This document shows, piece by piece, positions 1 to 7,077 of a stretch of DNA of 17,684 nt. The notes below the pieces were generated by a model. It had not been told where the DNA came from. It did not search any database and was given only the letters and a program-made list of their open reading frames with translations. Each line of letters begins with the position of its first letter. Position 1 is the first letter of the stretch. The stretch is from Oscillospiraceae bacterium (GTDB lineage: Bacteria > Bacillota > Clostridia > Oscillospirales > UBA929), in the NCBI GenBank assembly GCA_031271525.1, contig JAISVO010000132.1:1-17684 (forward strand), read 5' to 3'. The position numbers and the translations under genes were made by a program.

Positions 1-846
1 TATCCCGATATCCGGGGCCGGGAGGCGATTTTGAAGCTCCACGGCAAGAACAAGCCCTGCGACGACACGATCGACTTCTCCATCATCGCGAAGCAGACCG
101 CCGGCCTCACCGGCGCGGATTTGGAGAACCTGCTGAACGAATCGGCGCTGCTGGCGGCCCGGCGCGGCAAAAAGAAAATCAGTATGGATGAGATCAGCGA
201 GTCGATGCTGAAGGTCATCGCCGGACCGGCGAAGAAGAGCAAGGTCGTGAGCGATAAGGAGCGGAAGCTGTCTGCGTACCACGAGGCGGGTCACGCCGTC
301 GTCATCCGGAACCTCCAGCACACCGACCCGGTTCACCAAATCTCGATCGTCCCGCGCGGGATGGCCGGCGGCATGACGGTGTCGCTCCCGCAGGAGGACA
401 AGAGCTTCATCTCCCGCAACGAGATGATCGACCGGATCATCTCGGGCTTAGGGGGGCGGGTCGCCGAAAAGCTGGTGCTGGACGACATCTCCACCGGTGC
501 GTCGGGGGATATCCAAAAGGTTACTCACATCGCCCGGAGCATGGTGACAAAGTACGGCATGAGCGATGTCATCGGTCCGCTCAACTACGGGAGCGAGCAT
601 GAAGAGGTTTTCCTCGGGCGCGATTTCGCGGCGGCGCGCAACTTCTCGGAGGAGACGGGGGCCTTAATCGACCGGGAGATCAAGTCGATCGTCGATAAAG
701 CTTACGAGCGCTGCGAATTGATCCTGCGGGATAGTCTCGACATCCTCCACTCTGTCGCGGAGTACCTCTTGGAGAATGAGACGATGGACAGCGAGACGTT
801 CGAGCGGTTCTTCGATACTGGGAGAATCCCAATTCACGAGGGATAA
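1..846 (+). CDS. ftsH: ATP-dependent zinc metalloprotease FtsH, C-terminal part (5' end outside window)
   Basis: The reading frame is open from base 1 and its first residues (YPDIRGREAI) match the FtsH segment just after the second region of homology, so this is a 5'-truncated gene and base 31 is not a start. FtsH is a membrane-anchored hexameric AAA+ protease that unfolds and degrades membrane and regulatory proteins. Visible here are the end of the AAA+ lid (AGLTGADLENLLNESALLAA, residues about 34-53 of the fragment) and the M41 peptidase domain with the zinc site HEAGH at residues 94-98. The STGASGDIQ segment follows, and its Asp near residue 170 fits the third zinc ligand. The transmembrane part and Walker motifs lie upstream of the window. 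The C-terminus ends soon after the peptidase domain (GRIPIHEG). The TAA stop overlaps the recG ATG by one base, which suggests translational coupling. Identification is secure. Confidence 0.96.
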   Translation, partial: YPDIRGREAILKLHGKNKPCDDTIDFSIIAKQTAGLTGADLENLLNESALLAARRGKKKISMDEISESMLKVIAGPAKKSKVVSDKERKLSAYHEAGHAVVIRNLQHTDPVHQISIVPRGMAGGMTVSLPQEDKSFISRNEMIDRIISGLGGRVAEKLVLDDISTGASGDIQKVTHIARSMVTKYGMSDVIGPLNYGSEHEEVFLGRDFAAARNFSEETGALIDREIKSIVDKAYERCELILRDSLDILHSVAEYLLENETMDSETFERFFDTGRIPIHEG

Positions 847-2804
847 TGGATATCCAATATATCAAGGGGATAGGCGAAAAGAGAGCCGGTTTGTTTCACA
901 AGCTGGGTCTCTTTGCCGTTTCAGACCTCGTGACCTTCTACCCAAGGGCGTATGAGGACCGCACTAAGCTCCTGCCCATCGCGGAGCTGGTCCCCGGTGA
1001 GGCGGCGTGTTTCCGGGCGATTGTGTCGTCGCCTGTGACCGGGTCGCGCATCCGGCAGGGGTTGGAGCTGTACAAGACCAAAGTCTTCGATGAAACAGGC
1101 GAAATCCGCCTGACCTTCTTCAACGCGCCGTATACGGTCAATGCCCTGCGGCAGGGCGGGGAGTATGTCTTCTACGGCAAGCCGGACGACGCGGGGCAGA
1201 TCGTGAACCCCGTCTTTGAGCGGGAGGAGGGCAACGCCACCGGGCGGATCCTCCCGGTCTACCGCGCCACCGCCGGGCTGAGCCAAGGCACCCTCCGTTC
1301 GGCGGCCCGTCAGGCGCTGGCCAAAACGGAGCCGAAGGAGGTCCTCCCCGACGATCTCCGGCAGCGCTACACCCTTTGCCACGCGTCCTTCGCGCTGGAA
1401 AACATCCACTACCCGCAAAACGCCGAGCTGCTGGCTGTCGCGCGCCGGCGCTTGGTGTTTGAGGAACTGCTGCTGCTCCAGCTGGGACTCGCCGCGCGCC
1501 GGGTGGGGCGAGCCGCAGGCCCCTCTTTCGCCCCGGTGGATATGGCCCCATTCTATAAAGCCCTGCCATTTACCCTTACCGACGCGCAAAAACAGGCGAT
1601 TGCGGACATCCAGAAAGACTTCTCGGCGGGTTCGTGTTCCCGCCTGATCCAAGGGGATGTCGGCAGCGGGAAGACCGCCGTCGCGGCCGCCGCCGCGTAT
1701 ATCGCGTTTAGGAACGGGTTTCAGGCAGCCCTGATGGCCCCCACCGAAATCTTGGCGGAGCAACATATGAGATCCCTCGGCAAACTGTTCGCGCCGCTGG
1801 GGCTGACTGTCGGCCTTGTGACGGGACGGAAGAAGAAGGAGATAGCCGGGGTTGCGGACGGCGGGGTTCACCTCGCGGTCGGCACCCACGCCCTCCTGAG
1901 CGAGACGGTGACCTTCCATAACCTCGGTCTGGTGGTCACCGACGAACAGCACCGATTCGGCGTGGAACAGCGAAAGAAGCTGGCCCGTGACACGCAGGCG
2001 CATAAGCTCGTCATGTCGGCGACGCCGATCCCCCGCACTTTGGCGCAGATCCTGTACGGCGACCTCGACGTCACCTTGATGCGGGGCCTGCCGCCGGGAC
2101 GGACGCCGGTGAAGACGTATGTGGTCGGCGAGCAGACCCGTCCTCGGATCGAGGCGTTTGTCCGGAAGACGGTCGCCGAAGGGGGACAGGTATATATCGT
2201 CTGCCCGGTGATCGACGAGAGCGAGAGCGGCGCCGCCTCCGCCGAGGAATTTTATGAAAAAGCCGTGCGTGTGACGTACAAGGACCTGCGGGTGGGGCTT
2301 CTCCACGGCAAGACGAAGAACCGGGACAGCGTGATGCGTTCCTTCGCCGAAGGCGGTCTAAATATTTTGGTTGCGACCACCGTCATCGAGGTGGGGGTGG
2401 ACGTTCCCAACGCGACCCTGATGGTGGTGGAGAACGCCGAGCGGTTCGGCCTGAGCCAGCTCCACCAGCTCCGGGGGCGGGTTGGGCGGGGTTCGCGGGA
2501 ATCCCACTGCGTTTTGTTCCGGCAGTCGGAGTCTGCGAAGGAGCGGCTGTCCGTAATGAAGCGGGAGAGCGACGGTTTCGCTATCGCCGAGGAGGATTTG
2601 CGGCTCCGGGGCCCGGGCGACTTCTTCGGCTCCCGCCAGCATGGTCTGCCCGAGTTCAAGATCGCGAACCTTTCGGAGGACCTGTCGGTGCTCCAAGATT
2701 CCCGCGAGGCGGCTTCGGCCTTGATCCGGGATGACCCCGCGCTGGCCCGCCCCGAACACGCCGCCCTGCGGGCAGCCGTTGACGCGCTGATCGCGCGGTT
2801 ATAA
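846..2804 (+). CDS. recG: ATP-dependent DNA helicase RecG
   Basis: This is the 652-aa RecG branch-migration helicase, slightly shorter than the usual 680-700 aa. RecG is a cytoplasmic enzyme that remodels stalled replication forks and Holliday junctions. The N-terminal wedge/OB domain covers roughly residues 1-220 and begins with the typical IKGIGEKRA helix-hairpin. The helicase core carries GDVGSGKT (Walker A, 270-277), DEQHRFGVEQR (motif II, from residue 366), SATPIPRTLA (motif III) and GLLHGK. It continues with TTVIEVGVDVPNA (motif V) and HQLRGRVGRG (motif VI, from 540). The wedge-proximal LRGPGDFFGSRQHG motif near the C-terminus is a RecG/TRG hallmark. The ATG overlaps the ftsH stop (taATG), with GAGGG just upstream, so the pair is probably cotranscribed. 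No intrinsic terminator follows the gene. Confidence 0.98.
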   Translation: MDIQYIKGIGEKRAGLFHKLGLFAVSDLVTFYPRAYEDRTKLLPIAELVPGEAACFRAIVSSPVTGSRIRQGLELYKTKVFDETGEIRLTFFNAPYTVNALRQGGEYVFYGKPDDAGQIVNPVFEREEGNATGRILPVYRATAGLSQGTLRSAARQALAKTEPKEVLPDDLRQRYTLCHASFALENIHYPQNAELLAVARRRLVFEELLLLQLGLAARRVGRAAGPSFAPVDMAPFYKALPFTLTDAQKQAIADIQKDFSAGSCSRLIQGDVGSGKTAVAAAAAYIAFRNGFQAALMAPTEILAEQHMRSLGKLFAPLGLTVGLVTGRKKKEIAGVADGGVHLAVGTHALLSETVTFHNLGLVVTDEQHRFGVEQRKKLARDTQAHKLVMSATPIPRTLAQILYGDLDVTLMRGLPPGRTPVKTYVVGEQTRPRIEAFVRKTVAEGGQVYIVCPVIDESESGAASAEEFYEKAVRVTYKDLRVGLLHGKTKNRDSVMRSFAEGGLNILVATTVIEVGVDVPNATLMVVENAERFGLSQLHQLRGRVGRGSRESHCVLFRQSESAKERLSVMKRESDGFAIAEEDLRLRGPGDFFGSRQHGLPEFKIANLSEDLSVLQDSREAASALIRDDPALARPEHAALRAAVDALIARL

Positions 2805-2890
2805 CGGCCGCCGGCGGCGTAAGAACCTTTTGAAAAAAGGCGTATGTCCCATAACATTCAATGCCGAGTGTTCCCCCTTTCTTGTCGGGT

Positions 2891-2937
2891 GTTTGCCGGA
2901 ACGTAATAGTTCATAACAGTTCCGCATATTGGCAAAC
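2891..2937. repeat. Nested inverted repeat upstream of sipL
   Basis: GTTTGCC (2891-2897) is complemented by GGCAAAC (2931-2937). Inside it, GGAAC (2898-2902) is complemented by GTTCC (2919-2923), with a second partner GTTC at 2909-2912. The right outer arm starts immediately after the candidate sigma-E -35 element, so the dyad could be a protein-binding site that modulates the promoter. It lies upstream of the expected transcript start and is therefore unlikely to be an RNA leader of sipL. The arms are short and chance occurrence is possible. Confidence 0.4.
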
Positions 2938-2952
2938 GCCGGACAATATACT
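2924..2952 (+). promoter_or_regulatory. Candidate sigma-E (mother-cell sporulation) promoter for sipL-spoIVA
   Basis: GCATATT at 2924-2930 fits the B. subtilis sigma-E -35 consensus (kmATATT) at every position. After a 14-base spacer comes AATATACT at 2945-2952, which matches the -10 consensus CATACAnT at five of seven specified positions. The spacing is the one preferred by sigma-E. Transcription would start near 2960, giving a leader of about 25 bases with the ribosome binding site AAGGAGG at 2970-2976, seven bases before the sipL ATG. Both downstream genes belong to the sigma-E regulon in studied spore formers, which supports the assignment. A GACAAG at 2955-2960 weakly resembles a SpoIIID core site. 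Confidence 0.6.
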
Positions 2953-2983
2953 GTGACAAGCAGTTGTGTAAGGAGGAAAGGGC

Positions 2984-4474
2984 ATGGAACTGAAAAAGCA
3001 GACGTTCCTATATTATCAAGTCGTGCTGGACGCGACCAGCGCGCCGGAGATTACCGCCGATATGATCGTACCCGACATGTATCCCGATATGGCGGATGTG
3101 GTGTGCGCGACCGGGCAGGCGTGTGTCAAGGAGAAATCGCTGCGCGATGACCGGCTGGACCTGACCGGGGTCGCGCGGGTCGGGGTGCTGTACCGCCCCG
3201 AAGGGGAGGAGGGGCTTCGGAAGCTGGATGTCGTCATCCCCTTCAACCATGTCTTCGACGGGCGTTTCGCGGCGCAGAGCGAGGCGTTCTGCGATGTCCG
3301 GCTATTGGAAGCCGAGGCGAAGGCGGTCAATCCGCGCAAGGTTTCGGTGCTCTGCAAGCTGAGCGTCCACGCGACAGTCTACGCGCCGACCGAGATGGAG
3401 ATGCCGACCGACGTGAGCGAACCGTGCGAGGTGCGCCGGAAAACCTGCACCGCCTACATGCCGGCCGCCGCGAAGAGCAAGGCTTTCACCGTCAACGAGA
3501 ACGTGGAGATTCCGGCGTCCCGCCCGCCGGTGGACGAGATCGTCATATCCCGCCCCAATCTGTCGGTGACCGACGTCAAGACGGTTGGCAACAAGGCGGT
3601 CTTCAAGGGCGCCGTCAACCTGAATATCCTCTACTTAAGCGGCGGGGAGCCGGTGAGTGTCGAGCACGAGTTCTCGATTTCCCAAATCATGGACATCGAC
3701 GGGCTGGAGGACGGCGCTTCGGTGGATTTCCTGCTGCGGTTCACCGGGTGCGAGATGGGGGTCAACAACGGCTTGGGCGGGGAACACCGCCAGATCGCGG
3801 TGACCCTCCACTTCGACGCGCAGGCGGCCGCCTACATGGAGCGGAGCTTAGAGGCGATCACCGACCTCTACAGCACCCAAGCGAACCTGAACCTCCAGAT
3901 GGAGCCGGTGCAGCTGACTGAGCTGAACGAGCGGGGGGTGAAGAAACAGCCGGTGCGGGAATCGCTGGAGATCGGCGAGGATGTGCGCACCGTGATCGAC
4001 ACCAATGTCACCCTCGGCCCGATCACGCGGCTCGGCGGCGATGAGACGGGCTGTGAAGCGTATGTCAGTATGCTGTACGCCGACGACAACGGGGACTTGA
4101 AGTCTGTTTCCCGCCGACTGGAGATACCGGCCGGGATCGACACCGAGGGCGCGAAGATCGTCAACCATCAGGCAGGCGAAGTCACCGCCGCCCCGGCGTC
4201 GGGCAGTATGGAGCTTCGGTTTGCCGTTGATTTCAGCTTCTTGGCGACAAAGCCCTTCAACCTCTTGACGGTTGCGGGCGTCGTCGAAGAGGAGGCCTCG
4301 GAAAAACCGGCGCACCCCAGCGTGGTGCTCCGCAGGTGTCAGGAGAAAGAGGAACTGTGGGACATCGCGAAGAAGTATAACACCACCATCGGCGAGCTGT
4401 GCCTCGCGAATGGTCTGGAGGAGAGCGAGGCCCTACCCGACGGGCGGCTTCTGCTGATTCCGAAGAAACGGTAG
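2984..4474 (+). CDS. sipL: SipL-like spore coat morphogenetic protein (SPOCS/DUF3794 repeats plus C-terminal LysM)
   Basis: This 496-aa protein has no signal peptide or membrane segment. It contains DUF3794/SPOCS-type beta-rich segments around residues 10-130, 165-260 and 325-430. Its C-terminal LysM domain spans about residues 447-496 and contains EELWDIAKKYNTTIGELC. That is the architecture and approximate length of Clostridioides difficile SipL, a mother-cell protein whose LysM domain binds SpoIVA and is needed for coat localisation and functional spores. Trp459 aligns by eye with the LysM Trp implicated in SpoIVA binding in C. difficile (recalled as W475). The ATG is preceded by AAGGAGG at 2970-2976 with ideal spacing. 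spoIVA starts 13 bases downstream, so the two are very likely one operon, and the neighbour strengthens the SipL call. A related DUF3794-LysM protein with another role cannot be fully excluded. Confidence 0.88.
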   Translation: MELKKQTFLYYQVVLDATSAPEITADMIVPDMYPDMADVVCATGQACVKEKSLRDDRLDLTGVARVGVLYRPEGEEGLRKLDVVIPFNHVFDGRFAAQSEAFCDVRLLEAEAKAVNPRKVSVLCKLSVHATVYAPTEMEMPTDVSEPCEVRRKTCTAYMPAAAKSKAFTVNENVEIPASRPPVDEIVISRPNLSVTDVKTVGNKAVFKGAVNLNILYLSGGEPVSVEHEFSISQIMDIDGLEDGASVDFLLRFTGCEMGVNNGLGGEHRQIAVTLHFDAQAAAYMERSLEAITDLYSTQANLNLQMEPVQLTELNERGVKKQPVRESLEIGEDVRTVIDTNVTLGPITRLGGDETGCEAYVSMLYADDNGDLKSVSRRLEIPAGIDTEGAKIVNHQAGEVTAAPASGSMELRFAVDFSFLATKPFNLLTVAGVVEEEASEKPAHPSVVLRRCQEKEELWDIAKKYNTTIGELCLANGLEESEALPDGRLLLIPKKR

Positions 4475-4487
4475 GGGGAAGAAACTG

Positions 4488-5966
4488 ATGGAAAACCGCA
4501 GGATTTATGAGGACATCGCCCAGCGGACCGAGGGTGATATCTACATCGGTGTGGTCGGTCCGGTTCGCACGGGGAAATCCACCTTCATCAAGCGCTTTAT
4601 GGAGACCTTGGTTATCCCGAACATCGAGAACGAGTTCAAGCGCGACCGCGCCCGGGATGAGCTTCCGCAATCCGGGTCGGGACGGACTATCATGACGGCG
4701 GAGCCGAAATTTGTGCCCGAAGAGGCGGTGGAGATCGTCATGGAGGGCGGCGCGCGGATGAGCGTCCGCCTGATCGACTGCGTCGGGTATATGGTGGACG
4801 GCGCGATCGGGCAGACCGAGGACGGACGTCCCCGGATGGTACATACTCCTTGGTTTGACTATGAGGTGCCGATGACCGAAGCGGCCGAGCTTGGTACCCG
4901 GAAGGTCATCGAGGAGCACTCCACCATCGGTTTGGTGGTGACGACCGATGGAACGGTGACCGACCTCAGCCGGGAGGGATACGCCGAGCCGGAGGAGCGG
5001 GTGATCGAGGAGCTGAAGGCGCTGAAAAAACCCTTTCTGGTGGTGGTCAACTCGGCTTACCCCGAATCCCCGCTGGCGCAGACGGTCTGCGAGGACATCA
5101 CGGCACGGCACGGCGTCACCTGTTTCGCGGCGAACTGCGCCGAGCTGAGCGAGACGGACGTGCTGAATATCATCAAGGGGGTGCTGTTTGAGTTCCCGGT
5201 GGTTGAGTTGGGGATCAACCTGCCCACATGGGTGGTGGCGCTGCCGCATGGGCACGCCATCAAGAGCGAACTGTTCACGGCGATGCTGGAGTCCTCCAAA
5301 AACCTCTTCCGTGTGCGGGACGTGGACTCGGTGATGGAGAACCTGAAGGAGTGCGAAGACATTCAGGCGGTGCGGCTGGATACGATCCAGCTTGGCACGG
5401 GGATCGCCGAGGCGACGATCGACCTGCCGAGGGAGTTGTTCTACCGGACGCTAGGCGAGCAGAGCGGCTTCCAGATTGCCGACGACGGCGACCTGATGGA
5501 GCTTTTGAGCGGGCTGGCGGATGTCAAGAGCGCGTACGACAAGGTGAGCGAGGCGCTGAAGAACGTGCGGGAGACGGGGTATGGCATCGTCATGCCGGGT
5601 TCGGACGAACTCAAGCTGGAGATGCCCGAGATTGTGAAGCAGGGCGGGCGGTATGGAATCCGGCTCCGCGCCAGCGCCCCGAGCATCCATATGCTCCGCG
5701 CCGACATCGAGACCGAGGTGTCGCCGATCGTCGGTACCGAACGCCAGAGCGAGGACTTGGTCCGCTACCTCCTCAGCGAGTTCGACGACCAGCCCAACAA
5801 AATTTGGAACAGCAACATCTTCGGCAAGAGCCTGCACGACCTAGTCAGCGAGGGGCTGAGCAACAAGCTCAAGAAGATGCCGGACGACGCCCGCACCAAA
5901 CTTCAGGAGACATTGCAGCGGATTATCAACGAAGGCTCGGGCGGTTTGATTTGCATAATCCTATAG
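4488..5966 (+). CDS. spoIVA: Stage IV sporulation protein A, spore coat assembly ATPase
   Basis: This 492-aa protein has the full length of SpoIVA, the ATPase that polymerises on the outer forespore membrane and forms the basement layer of the spore coat. The N-terminal TRAFAC-type ATPase domain has the P-loop GPVRTGKST with Lys30, the same position as the essential Lys in B. subtilis SpoIVA. It also has a switch-like segment (GRTIMTAEPKF, residues 65-75) and RLIDCVGY as Walker B. The extreme C-terminus, GSGGLICIIL, is the near-invariant SpoIVA tail needed for forespore targeting. Residue 71 is Ala where I recall a second Thr in B. subtilis. The ATG follows sipL by 13 bases with a GGGGGAAG ribosome binding site. 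An intrinsic terminator lies 17 bases after the stop, so spoIVA ends the operon. Confidence 0.98.
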   Translation: MENRRIYEDIAQRTEGDIYIGVVGPVRTGKSTFIKRFMETLVIPNIENEFKRDRARDELPQSGSGRTIMTAEPKFVPEEAVEIVMEGGARMSVRLIDCVGYMVDGAIGQTEDGRPRMVHTPWFDYEVPMTEAAELGTRKVIEEHSTIGLVVTTDGTVTDLSREGYAEPEERVIEELKALKKPFLVVVNSAYPESPLAQTVCEDITARHGVTCFAANCAELSETDVLNIIKGVLFEFPVVELGINLPTWVVALPHGHAIKSELFTAMLESSKNLFRVRDVDSVMENLKECEDIQAVRLDTIQLGTGIAEATIDLPRELFYRTLGEQSGFQIADDGDLMELLSGLADVKSAYDKVSEALKNVRETGYGIVMPGSDELKLEMPEIVKQGGRYGIRLRASAPSIHMLRADIETEVSPIVGTERQSEDLVRYLLSEFDDQPNKIWNSNIFGKSLHDLVSEGLSNKLKKMPDDARTKLQETLQRIINEGSGGLICIIL

Positions 5967-5983
5967 GATCGCTTCCACGACGC

Positions 5984-6015
5984 GGGGCTGTATCGGTTTG
6001 ATACAGCCCCTTTTT
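5984..6015 (+). terminator. Rho-independent terminator of sipL-spoIVA
   Basis: A perfect 11-bp stem, GGGGCTGTATC (5984-5994) with GATACAGCCCC (6000-6010), encloses a five-base loop and is followed by TTTTT (6011-6015). It sits 17 bases after the spoIVA stop. Read on the minus strand the hairpin has no following T tract, so it should act mainly for the plus-strand operon, although it also lies just past the end of the convergent hydrolase gene. Confidence 0.95.
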
Positions 6016-6032
6016 CTATGCAACCGCCCGTG

Positions 6033-6719
6033 TCAGTACAGAATTTTTGCCACCGTGACGTCGTAGAGCTTCGCCGGCACATCGAAGGGCGCCGGCAGGG
6101 GCGGAAGCTCGCCCGCGAGAAGCTGTTTCGCGCCGTGGATCAGGGGCGGGAGAATATCGGGGTAGACAGGGAAGGGTCCGTGGGACGGGTAGATCGTGTC
6201 GAACCGCCCGGCGATCCCATGCAACTTCTCAAGGCTCTGTATGTAGCGGCCCAGATCCCGCCCTTTCCCGAACATAAAGATCATTCCGGCTTGGACGCTG
6301 TCCCCGGCGACCAGAATCCGGTTTTCCGCGTCCAGCAGGGCGATGCTGCCGGGGGTGTGCCCCGGGATGTGGATCACCTCAAACTTACGCCCGCCGAGGT
6401 CGATCCTGTCCCGCACCGGTTCAACGATCCCGTCCGGCTCATCCTCCCGGTATTTCGGAAAATCGTCCGGATGCATGGTCACCTGACCAAATTGGGCGTT
6501 GTTCCCCGTGTGGTCGCCGTCCGCGTGGGTGTTGACAAGCGCCACCGGCTTATCGGTCAGCTCCCGCGCCAACGCCGCCAAATCGCCCGAGCCGTAGCCG
6601 CTGTCCACCAGCAGGGCGGTTTCCCTCCCGGCAAAGAGGAAACAGCGCACCCCGTTTTCCTCGATCCGCCAGCTGTTTTTGCCCAACTCCACCACTGTGT
6701 AGATTGCTTTTTGATCCAT
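6033..6719 (-). CDS. Metallo-beta-lactamase-fold hydrolase
   Basis: This 228-aa cytoplasmic protein of the MBL superfamily probably binds two metal ions and hydrolyses a thioester, ester or similar bond. The substrate cannot be told. Metal-binding motifs are THADGDHTG (residues 64-72, the HxHxDH region), IPGHTPGS (His121), VAGDS (Asp140) and YPSHG (His180). The second His of HxHxDH is Asp67 here, a variant seen in some glyoxalase-II-like and other MBL subfamilies. The ATG at 6719 is preferred because GGGTGGGG precedes it and the predicted transcript start lies near 6738. An in-frame GTG at 6740 would add seven residues but would sit on the transcript start. The gene stands alone, convergent with spoIVA and divergent from the methyltransferase gene. 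Confidence 0.9.
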   Translation of the reverse strand: MDQKAIYTVVELGKNSWRIEENGVRCFLFAGRETALLVDSGYGSGDLAALARELTDKPVALVNTHADGDHTGNNAQFGQVTMHPDDFPKYREDEPDGIVEPVRDRIDLGGRKFEVIHIPGHTPGSIALLDAENRILVAGDSVQAGMIFMFGKGRDLGRYIQSLEKLHGIAGRFDTIYPSHGPFPVYPDILPPLIHGAKQLLAGELPPLPAPFDVPAKLYDVTVAKILY

Positions 6720-6744
6720 CTTCCCCACCCTTTCCGCCACACCT

Positions 6745-6773
6745 AGAGTACCACCCTATCGCCGCGGTGTCAA
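6745..6773 (-). promoter_or_regulatory. Candidate sigma-A promoter of the MBL hydrolase
   Basis: On the minus strand, TTGACA (6773-6768) is followed by a 17-base spacer and TACTCT (6750-6745). The -35 is perfect and the spacing ideal; the -10 keeps only the TAnnnT positions. The transcript would start near 6738, about 19 bases before the ATG. Confidence 0.55.
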
Positions 6774-6963
6774 TGATGGATTGCGCGGCGAGCCGAAAAA
6801 CAACTTTACGCCGCCATTCATGTTAATAAACCGACCGATATGGTTCCTTAGTCAACGCTCTACCCGGTTCAAGGGTATAATGCCCATATAGGAGCGACAT
6901 CTTCAGGCCATACCGCAATTGCTTGCGTCCGGATGATTCTCCCTCAAAAGTACTCAAATCGGC

Positions 6964-6992
6964 TTGAATCGACGAGACTGCTGTGTTATACT
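6964..6992 (+). promoter_or_regulatory. Sigma-A promoter of the methyltransferase-nagZ unit
   Basis: TTGAAT (6964-6969), a 17-base spacer and TATACT (6987-6992) form a near-consensus vegetative promoter. TG at 6984-6985 adds an extended -10. Transcription would start near 6999, leaving a leader of about 78 bases before the GTG start at 7078. Confidence 0.8.
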
Positions 6993-7077
6993 GATTTTGC
7001 CGTGCAGCTCTTATCTGCGGAAACTGTGGTGAACGGGCGAAGCGGAGAGGTTTATGTTTTGGGAGGAGGGGTACTAA

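Larger units (their letters stand above)
6741..7077. other. Intergenic region with divergent promoters, no gene found
   Basis: This 337-base gap separates the minus-strand hydrolase from the plus-strand methyltransferase gene. It holds a candidate minus-strand promoter (6745-6773) and a strong plus-strand promoter (6964-6992). No open frame with a ribosome binding site was seen; the ATG at 6880 stops after three codons. A short imperfect hairpin (arms GCAG at 7004-7007 and CTGC at 7015-7018, extended by flanking C/G pairs) lies in the methyltransferase leader. By eye the gap is more AT-rich than the flanking hydrolase and nagZ genes, like the methyltransferase gene it precedes. Confidence 0.6.

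Noticed and set aside
921..2306. 461-codon open frame on the minus strand inside recG
   Set aside because: It is antisense to a complete, motif-rich recG. The translation is rich in Arg, His and Gly with no recognisable domain, as expected for a shadow frame in GC-rich coding sequence.
2807..2818. Perfect 12-base palindrome GCCGCCGGCGGC just after recG
   Set aside because: Considered as a recG terminator, but no T tract follows and such GC-only palindromes are easily produced in this composition.
2826..2840. CCTTTT-gaa-AAAAGG hairpin after recG
   Set aside because: Only six weak base pairs with a three-base loop and no T run after it, so it is not a credible terminator.
4257..5255. 332-codon open frame on the minus strand across the sipL/spoIVA junction
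   Set aside because: It is antisense to both sporulation genes, with no domain and no ribosome binding site seen.
6720..6740. GTG start seven codons upstream for the MBL hydrolase
   Set aside because: It coincides with the predicted transcript start and lacks a ribosome binding site; the ATG at 6719 has GGGTGGGG upstream.
6785..6814. GCGGCG/CGCCGC inverted repeat
   Set aside because: Six-base arms with an 18-base loop, upstream of the hydrolase promoter; no function can be supported.
6876..6881. TATAAT in the intergenic region before the methyltransferase gene
   Set aside because: No acceptable -35 lies 16-18 bases upstream (CAACGC region), and a much better promoter lies at 6964-6992.
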